DNA of 6,424 nt from an uncultured Eubacteriales bacterium. Lineage in GTDB: Bacteria; Bacillota; Clostridia; Oscillospirales; CAG-272. The notes below the pieces were generated by a model. That model ran no database searches. It had not been told where the DNA came from and saw only the letters and a list, made by a program, of their open reading frames with translations. Position numbers and translations under genes: made by a program. The number at the start of each line of letters is the position of its first letter. Position 1 is the first letter of the stretch. Location of the stretch: NCBI GenBank assembly GCA_900552255.1, contig URZF01000091.1, positions 1 through 6,424 on the forward strand, in the 5' to 3' direction. Shown in pieces: positions 1-5,532 of this stretch.

Positions 1-237
1 CAGGATAAAAAGTTACTTCGAAGGCTTCGATTTCCAGGAAGGCAAAAGACAGAAGAGCGTCCTTGCCCGTACGTTCCGTAATGACGGGTTTGGGAATGCG
101 CAGCCACGGTATTATGCGGCGGCAGGTTGGGTTTTCTTGGCACCGTTCAAAAGGGGAACACCCCCTTTTGAACGTTCTCGTTTTGTGTTTTTGCCCGGCC
201 GGCTTGACAGGGCATGGTGAAAGAGGTGCCGCTTATG
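1..237. other. Left-edge region without a convincing gene
   Basis: No reading frame here has a credible start and a recognisable product. The plus frame from base 2 is open to a TGA at 218-220 (72 codons) but has no ATG in frame, runs straight through the hairpin at 144-174, and matches no family I recognise. The minus frame after the XRE stop is open for about 40 codons and likewise crosses the hairpin. A smaller dyad, TCGAA-GGC-TTCGA, sits near positions 18-30. The stretch is best read as intergenic, possibly part of a repeat, or the tail of something lying to the left. Confidence 0.5.
144..174. terminator. Perfect 13-bp hairpin, possible bidirectional terminator
   Basis: CGTTCAAAAGGGG and CCCCTTTTGAACG pair perfectly around the 5-nt loop AACAC. 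The core AAAAGGGG/CCCCTTTT has the symmetric A-tract and T-tract form of bidirectional intrinsic terminators. On the minus strand it lies 63 bp after the stop of the XRE gene and could end the murB-whiA-dnaE-XRE unit, but no T-run follows outside the stem in that direction. On the plus strand an interrupted T-rich tract follows (175-192), so termination would be better for transcripts entering from the left. A dispersed intergenic repeat is an alternative reading. Confidence 0.5.
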
Positions 238-1005
238 TCATTCGTTTGACGAAAATCTTGCGCCGCAGACCGGACAAAATACGGTTTCTGCGGGGGAGTC
301 CTCTCCGCAGGAGGCGCATTTTTTCATGGTTTCCGAGCGTTTTTGGTCAAATTCCCGTTTCAGCTTCAAAACCGCTTCGTCGAGTACGCCGTCGATGACG
401 GCGGCCTCGAGGATCGAATCGGATATTTTGATATATTTCATCAGCTTGGAAAGAAAATGCCAGTCGATCTCACCGCGCAGGATCTTTTCAAAGATCGAGA
501 CCTTGGAGGTGAAATTCAAAAAGGGAAGCAGCTTTTCGAGCAGATCCTCGTCGATTGTTTCAAAGGATGCGTCCTCAAGCAGTCTCCAGAAGCCGCTGTC
601 GCTCATATAGCCTATGAGAGAGGTCAGATGAGAAAGATCGATGCCCTGGGCGGCGAAGCCTGCGACGGCGCGGTCCAGCACGCTGGGCTTTAAGAGCGGC
701 GCGATATTTTCAAGATCACAAAGCTCGCATTTGCAGGTTCTCATATCCTTGCCAAGCGCGGCGCTTTTCAGAATTTCGGACTCTCCCTCGGTGGGCGCGC
801 CCGCGCCGATGAGCTCGTCGATGCTGATCCCGAAAATTTCGGCGATCTTGACAAGCACCGAGATATCCGGAAAGCTGTCTCCTTTTTCATACCGTGAAAC
901 GGCCTGTCTTGTGATGTTCAATTTGTCGGCAAGCTCGGACTGCGTCATGTCGGCATCCCGTCTCAGCTTTGATATATTCGCGCAAAAAAGCTCCGCGTCA
1001 AACAT
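238..1005 (-). CDS. XRE-family helix-turn-helix regulator with helical repeats and C-terminal zinc ribbon
   Basis: This is a probable cytosolic transcriptional regulator of 255 residues with unknown targets. Residues 8-66 form a standard HTH_3 domain: MTQSELADKLNITRQAVSRY (20-39) is the helix-turn-helix, followed by EKGDSFPD and the closing helices up to IDELIG. Residues 97 to about 228 are a chain of imperfect 26-29 residue units. Each opens with Asp after a hydrophobic residue or Cys (Asp97, 123, 152, 181, 209) and has spaced leucines, suggesting stacked helices that could sense a ligand or bind a partner. A Cys cluster, CKCELC (91-96), sits just before them. The C-terminus is a zinc ribbon with Cys230, Cys233, Cys244 and Cys247 (CxxC-x10-CxxC). 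There is no signal peptide or membrane segment. The start has a near-consensus ribosome binding site. The gene lies 42 bp after dnaE, with a dyad in the gap that may be its operator. The HTH call is firm; the role of the remainder is not recognised. Confidence 0.88.
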   Translation of the reverse strand: MFDAELFCANISKLRRDADMTQSELADKLNITRQAVSRYEKGDSFPDISVLVKIAEIFGISIDELIGAGAPTEGESEILKSAALGKDMRTCKCELCDLENIAPLLKPSVLDRAVAGFAAQGIDLSHLTSLIGYMSDSGFWRLLEDASFETIDEDLLEKLLPFLNFTSKVSIFEKILRGEIDWHFLSKLMKYIKISDSILEAAVIDGVLDEAVLKLKREFDQKRSETMKKCASCGEDSPAETVFCPVCGARFSSNE

Positions 1006-1012
1006 AAAACCA

Positions 1013-1019
1013 CTCCTTT
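1013..1019 (-). promoter_or_regulatory. Ribosome binding site of the XRE regulator
   Basis: The minus strand reads AAAGGAG (within GAAAGGAGTGG), 7 nt before the ATG at 1005. This is a near-consensus site and fixes the start codon. Confidence 0.8.
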
Positions 1020-1027
1020 CGCCTGCA

Positions 1028-1056
1028 CATATGTCGGGCAGACATATTTATTTCAA
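1028..1056 (-). promoter_or_regulatory. Candidate promoter of the XRE regulator gene
   Basis: On the minus strand TTGAAA (1056-1051, five of six matches to the -35 consensus) is followed after 17 nt by CATATG (1033-1028), a weak -10 with about three of six matches. The -35 falls in the last codons of dnaE. Transcription would begin near 1021, leaving a very short leader before the ribosome binding site. The gene may instead be read only from upstream promoters with dnaE. This is an eye-based call with a poor -10. Confidence 0.25.
1029..1047. promoter_or_regulatory. 19-bp inverted repeat, candidate operator
   Basis: ATATGTC and GACATAT form perfect 7-bp arms around a 5-nt spacer (GGGCA on the plus strand). 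The dyad begins immediately after the dnaE stop codon and ends nine bases before the ribosome binding site of the XRE gene. It lies in the spacer of the candidate promoter and reaches into its -10. XRE regulators bind dyads of this size as dimers, so an autoregulatory operator is a reasonable inference. A terminator is less likely, because the stem is AT-rich and no T-run follows. Confidence 0.4.
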
Positions 1057-4000
1057 GACGACGGAATCCTCGCCGAGCAGGAGCTTCAAGAGCTTCATCA
1101 TATTGGGCAGGATTTCGACGTACCGTCCGACGGCCTTGATGTATTTTTTCTCCGACGCATCGTAAAATACGACCGGCGTTGCGCCGTCGAAGATATCGAG
1201 CAAGCTCTGTATGCGGCGGAATATGTCTCCCGTTTGATTTTCAACCCTCAGATAAAGCGTTCTCGGCTTGTCCGAACGTGTGGGCTCAGGCGTATTTTGG
1301 GCTTTTGCCGGTATCTCCCGTTTGTTTTTGAGCGGCGTCACTTTGTCATCGCCGATGTTGGCAAGCAGCATTTCCATGCGGGATACGAGCAGCTTTGGCG
1401 CCGCGTCCTCGGCGGCGGAGATTTCTCCGAGCACTGCCACCGGTACGTCGGGAGCAAGAAAATAGGAATATTTTTCTAAGATTTTCGGGAAGATCACAAG
1501 CTCCATCTCGCCGAATTTATCCTCCAACCGGAGGAATGCCATCGAAGCGCCGTTTCTCGTCTGCTTGTTCGTGCGGGAGGTGATGATGCCTGCCACGGTG
1601 ACGGTTTCCTTGTCGTGGTAGACCGCCTCCTCGCCCTCCTCGAAGGAGGTGAGAATATCGTTGATCGGAACCGCGCCGAGCAGTGTCGCATGCCGTTCAT
1701 ACTCGTCGAACGGATGACCGGAAAAATACATGCCCATGCTTTCCTTCTCCTGATAGAGCCTTTCTTTCGGGGGAAGCTCCGGGATATCGGGATAGGCGTA
1801 TTCGGGCTCCGGATAGTCGTCCGGCACGGCGTTCCCGATGGTGAAAAGATCGAACTGTCCCTCGAGCCGGCTCCGGCTTTTTTTCATGTAAATATCGATG
1901 ATTTTTTCATATTCGGAAAGCAGTGCGGCACGGGAGGTGCCAAGCGAATCGAAAGCGCCGCTTTTGATGAGGCTTTCCACCTGCCTTTTGTTCAGCTCTC
2001 TGCCGCTCATGCGGGAGACAAAATTTTCAAAGGAGGTAAATTTGCCGGTGCCGCGCTCCTCTATCACCTCCGCAAGAAAGGTGCGGCCGACGTTTTTGAC
2101 GCCGAGCAGTCCGAAGCGAATCGCCTTTTTTCCCTCTGCGGAAACCACGCTGTAGGTTTCTCGGCTTTCATTGATGTCGGGACCGAGCACTGCGATCTTC
2201 ATTTTCTGCGCCTGATCCACATAAACGGCGGTCTTGGTCATGTTGCCGAGCACGGAGGTGAGCAGGGAGGCGAGGTATTCGCATGGATAATGCGCTTTGA
2301 GATATGCGGTGCGGAAGGAGATATAGGCATAAGCGGTCGCGTGGCTTTTGTTGAACGCATATTCCGCAAACGCGGACATCGTGTCAAAAATTTCGTTTGC
2401 GACCTCCTCGGAAATGCCGGCGGCGAGCGCGCCGTGACAGACCTCGTTTCCGTTTTCGTCCTTTTCTCCGAAGATAAAGGCGTGACGCTCCGCCTCCATC
2501 TCCTTTGCCTTTTTCTTGGACATCGCGCGGCGGATGATGTCCGCGCGTCCGTAGGAAAAGCCGGCGATCTCACGGCAGATGGTCATGACCTGCTCCTGAT
2601 AGAGGATGCAGCCGGAGGTTTCGTCGAGGATCTTTTTCAGCTGCGGACAGGAATACCGGATTTTTTCCGGATGCAGCCGGTATTCGAGAAATTTCGGGAT
2701 CGATTCCATCGGACCGGGGCGATAGATGGAGATCGCGAGGATGATATCCTCAAGGCAGGCGGGACGCATTTGCACAAGCATCTTGCGCATGCCGCCGGAT
2801 TCCAGCTGGAACACGCCGTCCGTTTTGCCGGAGGAGATCAGCTCATAGGTTTCCTTATCGTCAAAGGGCACGCTTTTTAGGTCGAATGCGGGCTCGCTGA
2901 GGCGGACCTGTTTTTCCGTATCCGACATGATGGTGAGGTAGCGGAGTCCGAGAAAGTCGAATTTCAAAAGTCCGAGCTTTGCCACGGTGTCCATCGGGAA
3001 CTGCGTCAGCGTCATTTCATCGTTTACCGCGACGGGAACGTATTCATGCACCGCGTCCTCCGTGATGACGATGCCGGCCGCATGTGCCGAGGCATGGCGC
3101 GGCATTCCCTCGAGCGCCTTGGAGATATCGATGAGCCGGCGCACCTCCTCGCTGTTTTTATACATGTCGCCGAGCGGCCCCGCCATCGCCGCCTCGATGG
3201 TGATGTGCAGATCGTTCGGCACCGCCTTTGCGACGACGTCCACATCGGCATAGCTCATGCCGAGCACGCGGCCGACGTCGCGGATGACCGCCTTGGCGGC
3301 GAGCGTTCCGAAGGTGATGATGCCGCATACATGGTCGTACCCGTATTTTTCGGAGACATAATCGATGACCTCGCCGCGTCTGTCATAGCAGAAATCCGTG
3401 TCAAAGTCGGGCATGCTGACGCGCTCCGGATTGAGGAACCGCTCGAACATCAGATGATATTTGATCGAATCCACGTCGGTGATGCCGACGAGGTACGCGA
3501 CAAGGCTTCCGGCGCCGGAGCCTCTCCCGGGACCGACGGGAATCCCTTTTTTCTTGGCGTGGCGGATAAAATCCGCGACGATGAGATAATATTCCGCATA
3601 TCCCATCTTGATGATGACGGAAAGCTCGTATTCGATACGGGCGCGGTAGACCTCTTCGGTGTTTTCCTCGGAAAAGACGATTTCCGCACTGCCTTTTTTG
3701 GCTTCGAAGCCCTCATAGGCGAGTCTTTTCAGATAGTCCTCCGGCGTTTCTCCCGTGTCGGGACGGAAGCGGGGAAGATAGACATGGGAACAGTCGAAAT
3801 CGACATTGCACATGTCGGCGATCTTCTGCGTGTTTTCGATCGCGCCCTCGTACTTTCCGAAAAGCGCCTCCATTTCTTCCGTGCTTTTCATATAGAACTC
3901 ATCCGTTTCAAAGCCGAAGGGACGTCCGTCCGCGATTTTATTGTTCGTTTGGATGCACATGAGCACCGCCTGCGTATCCGCGTCGGCGCGGCGCAGATAA

Positions 4001-4620
4001 TGCGCGTCGTTGGTAGCCACGAGCGGGATGCCGGTCTCACGGGAAAGGCGCAGAAGTCCCGCGTTCACTTCCTTCTGCTCCTCAATTCCGTGATCCTGGA
4101 GCTCGAGATAGTAGCCGTCCTCGCCGAACAGCTCCCGCATCGAAAGCGCATGCTCCTTCGCCTTGTCGTAGTCGCCTGCGGCGAGCATACGGGGGATATA
4201 GCCCGCAAGACAGGCGGAAAGGCAGATAAGACCCTCGCTGTGCTCCGAGAGAAGCTCGAGGTCGATCCTCGGCTTTGTGTAAAAGCCCTCCGTAAAAGCC
4301 TTTGATACCATATAGATGAGGTTTTTATATCCGATTTTGTTTTTGACGAGCAGGATGAGATGATACCGGGTGCCGTCCGTTTCGTGGCGCTTATCGAAGC
4401 GGGAGCCTGCCGCGACATAGACCTCGCAGCCGATGATGGGCTTGATCCCCTCCGCCTTGCAGGCGCGGTAAAAATCCACCACGCCGTACATGACGCCGTG
4501 ATCGGTGATCGCGACGGCGTTCTGTCCGAGCTCGCGCGCGCGTTTGGGGATCTCCGTGATGCGGCAGGCTCCGTCGAGCAGGCTGTATTCGCTGTGCAGA
4601 TGAAGATGAACGAACGCCAT
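1048..4620 (-). CDS. dnaE: DNA polymerase III subunit alpha (DnaE, DnaE1-like)
   Basis: This is the catalytic alpha subunit of a bacterial C-family replicative DNA polymerase. The N-terminal PHP domain (about 1-280) starts with HLHLHSEYSLLDGA. By family knowledge its ligands map to His7, His9, Asp16, His41, Glu66, His87, Cys137, Asp205 and His207, so all nine are present. The polymerase core has the glycine-rich loop GPGRGSGAGS (363-372), catalytic Asp405 and Asp407 in PDFDTDF, and Asp555 in LLKFDFLGL, plus ISIYRPGPM (630-638) and YQEQVM (674-679). A helix-hairpin-helix lies near LLGVKNVG (838-845). The beta-clamp binding motif QFDLF is at 922-926. An OB-fold covers about 1005-1050 (VTVAGIITS). 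A C-terminal domain (about 1118-1190) begins with RTLYLRVENQTGDI and resembles the tails of clostridial DnaE proteins. The length of 1190 residues is normal. There is no PolC-type embedded DEDD exonuclease. The start is 2 bp after whiA, with an AAAGGAG site 10 nt upstream. The frame is intact. Confidence 0.97.
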   Translation of the reverse strand: MAFVHLHLHSEYSLLDGACRITEIPKRARELGQNAVAITDHGVMYGVVDFYRACKAEGIKPIIGCEVYVAAGSRFDKRHETDGTRYHLILLVKNKIGYKNLIYMVSKAFTEGFYTKPRIDLELLSEHSEGLICLSACLAGYIPRMLAAGDYDKAKEHALSMRELFGEDGYYLELQDHGIEEQKEVNAGLLRLSRETGIPLVATNDAHYLRRADADTQAVLMCIQTNNKIADGRPFGFETDEFYMKSTEEMEALFGKYEGAIENTQKIADMCNVDFDCSHVYLPRFRPDTGETPEDYLKRLAYEGFEAKKGSAEIVFSEENTEEVYRARIEYELSVIIKMGYAEYYLIVADFIRHAKKKGIPVGPGRGSGAGSLVAYLVGITDVDSIKYHLMFERFLNPERVSMPDFDTDFCYDRRGEVIDYVSEKYGYDHVCGIITFGTLAAKAVIRDVGRVLGMSYADVDVVAKAVPNDLHITIEAAMAGPLGDMYKNSEEVRRLIDISKALEGMPRHASAHAAGIVITEDAVHEYVPVAVNDEMTLTQFPMDTVAKLGLLKFDFLGLRYLTIMSDTEKQVRLSEPAFDLKSVPFDDKETYELISSGKTDGVFQLESGGMRKMLVQMRPACLEDIILAISIYRPGPMESIPKFLEYRLHPEKIRYSCPQLKKILDETSGCILYQEQVMTICREIAGFSYGRADIIRRAMSKKKAKEMEAERHAFIFGEKDENGNEVCHGALAAGISEEVANEIFDTMSAFAEYAFNKSHATAYAYISFRTAYLKAHYPCEYLASLLTSVLGNMTKTAVYVDQAQKMKIAVLGPDINESRETYSVVSAEGKKAIRFGLLGVKNVGRTFLAEVIEERGTGKFTSFENFVSRMSGRELNKRQVESLIKSGAFDSLGTSRAALLSEYEKIIDIYMKKSRSRLEGQFDLFTIGNAVPDDYPEPEYAYPDIPELPPKERLYQEKESMGMYFSGHPFDEYERHATLLGAVPINDILTSFEEGEEAVYHDKETVTVAGIITSRTNKQTRNGASMAFLRLEDKFGEMELVIFPKILEKYSYFLAPDVPVAVLGEISAAEDAAPKLLVSRMEMLLANIGDDKVTPLKNKREIPAKAQNTPEPTRSDKPRTLYLRVENQTGDIFRRIQSLLDIFDGATPVVFYDASEKKYIKAVGRYVEILPNMMKLLKLLLGEDSVVLK

Positions 4621-4622
4621 GA

Positions 4623-5513
4623 TTATTTTTCTCCTTTCGGATTTTCTTTATTTTGCGCTTGATAAAAATCGTATATTCTTTGGAGTCTTTTGCTGATCTG
4701 GGATTTCGATATCGGGGGCGTTTCCAGCGCGGCAAGCTCGGAAAGCGTCATGGTGTCGTTTTCAAGCCGCAGCTTCGCGGTATGACGCAGCTCCGGCGAG
4801 AGCTTCTCAAAATCGCCGGATGCCATCAGCGCGCGGATCGCTTCGATATGGAGAGCGGCGGCGCTGACGGTTTTTGAGATATTGGCAAATTCAAAATTCG
4901 CTTTTCGGTTAATTTCATTCCGTTTTTCCTTCAGCATCTGCGCGTTGATGACAGCGAATGCCGATTTGTTCGCGCCGATATAGGAGAGAAAATATTCGAT
5001 GCTTTCTGTATCCCGATAGTATAGAATCTGCTTTCCGCGCCGCACGGACAGTTTCGGCAGCCGGAAATGCCTCGTCAGCGCGGCGGCCGCGTCGCAAGCG
5101 AGGTCGGCATCCGGCGTGGAGAGCTCGAGGCGCGCAGGCTTGTCCGGCGGATTTACGAATCCGGACGCCAAAAACGCGCCGCGGAAAAATGCCGCGCCGC
5201 ATTTCTCACATTTCAGAATGTCCCGAATGGTACGGGCTTCCGCCGGCGGAAAGGGAGGCTTGTCCGTCTTATCCGCAAGCGCCGTCTTATAGAGGGCGCC
5301 GGATTTGTGAACGTTCACCGAGATACCTGTTTGCTGGGTGAACAATCGTCCGAATACATCGGAGACCTCCGGCACCTCCGTCTTGAATATGACCGCTCCG
5401 CCGTCCGGAACGGCGGCAAAAAGCACCATGCCCGCGAGCATGGCGGAAAGGCAGCAATCCTTTTCCGGAATCTCGCGGGAAAGCGCGATCTTGGTATCGG
5501 CAGAAAATGACAT
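4623..5513 (-). CDS. whiA: DNA-binding protein WhiA
   Basis: WhiA is a DNA-binding protein conserved in Gram-positive bacteria. It activates sporulation septation genes in Streptomyces and influences cell division and chromosome segregation in Bacillus. It joins a degenerate LAGLIDADG homing-endonuclease-like fold to a C-terminal helix-turn-helix. The N-terminal part has the usual Cys pair at 20-21 and a LAGLIDADG-like helix (about 20-34). The second LAGLIDADG signature is RGAFLASGFV (111-120), just after Cys102 and Cys105. The block ILYYRDTESIEYFLSYIGA (163-181) is typical of the family. The linker RNEINRKANFEFANISKTV (198-216) is the strongest WhiA hallmark. The C-terminal helix-turn-helix covers about 238-284, with LSPELRHTAKLRLEN and ISKSQISKRLQRI. 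The length of 296 residues is close to the usual 300-330. The ATG start has a ribosome binding site 7 nt upstream. The gene sits 19 bp after murB and 2 bp before dnaE. The rapZ and yvcK genes that commonly precede whiA in Firmicutes are absent here. Confidence 0.95.
   Translation of the reverse strand: MSFSADTKIALSREIPEKDCCLSAMLAGMVLFAAVPDGGAVIFKTEVPEVSDVFGRLFTQQTGISVNVHKSGALYKTALADKTDKPPFPPAEARTIRDILKCEKCGAAFFRGAFLASGFVNPPDKPARLELSTPDADLACDAAAALTRHFRLPKLSVRRGKQILYYRDTESIEYFLSYIGANKSAFAVINAQMLKEKRNEINRKANFEFANISKTVSAAALHIEAIRALMASGDFEKLSPELRHTAKLRLENDTMTLSELAALETPPISKSQISKRLQRIYDFYQAQNKENPKGEK
4631..4637 (-). promoter_or_regulatory. Ribosome binding site of dnaE, inside the end of whiA
   Basis: The minus strand reads AAAGGAG, 10 nt before the dnaE ATG at 4620. 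It overlaps the whiA codons for Lys-Gly-Glu near the C-terminus, and the whiA TAA lies between it and the ATG. This layout favours translational coupling of dnaE to whiA. Confidence 0.75.
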
Positions 5514-5520
5514 GACAGCA

Positions 5521-5527
5521 TTCCTTT
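5521..5527 (-). promoter_or_regulatory. Ribosome binding site of whiA
   Basis: The minus strand reads AAAGGAA, 7 nt before the whiA ATG at 5513. It lies inside the 19-bp gap after the murB stop. It fixes the start at 5513 rather than at the overlapping out-of-frame ATG at 5521. Confidence 0.7.
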
Positions 5528-5532
5528 GTTTT

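Noticed and set aside
195..202. GC palindrome CCGGCCGG just after the XRE gene
   Set aside because: It is too short and has no loop, so it cannot form a useful terminator stem; the hairpin at 144-174 is the better candidate.
1029..1047. The dyad as a terminator for dnaE
   Set aside because: The stem is AT-rich and only 7 bp, and no T-run follows on the minus strand.
1615..2880. Long plus-strand open frame of 421 codons opposite dnaE
   Set aside because: It lies wholly within the antisense of a clear DNA polymerase gene, has no family signature, and reflects codon bias of dnaE on the other strand.
3046..4305. Long plus-strand open frame of 419 codons opposite dnaE
   Set aside because: It is antisense to the PHP and polymerase domains, is rich in His, Asp and Arg in the way shadow frames are, and has no recognisable domain.
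5307..5318. 12-bp perfect palindrome GTGAACGTTCAC within whiA
   Set aside because: It encodes Val-Asn-Val-His in the middle of a conserved gene, has no promoter context, and a 12-bp palindrome is expected now and then by chance.
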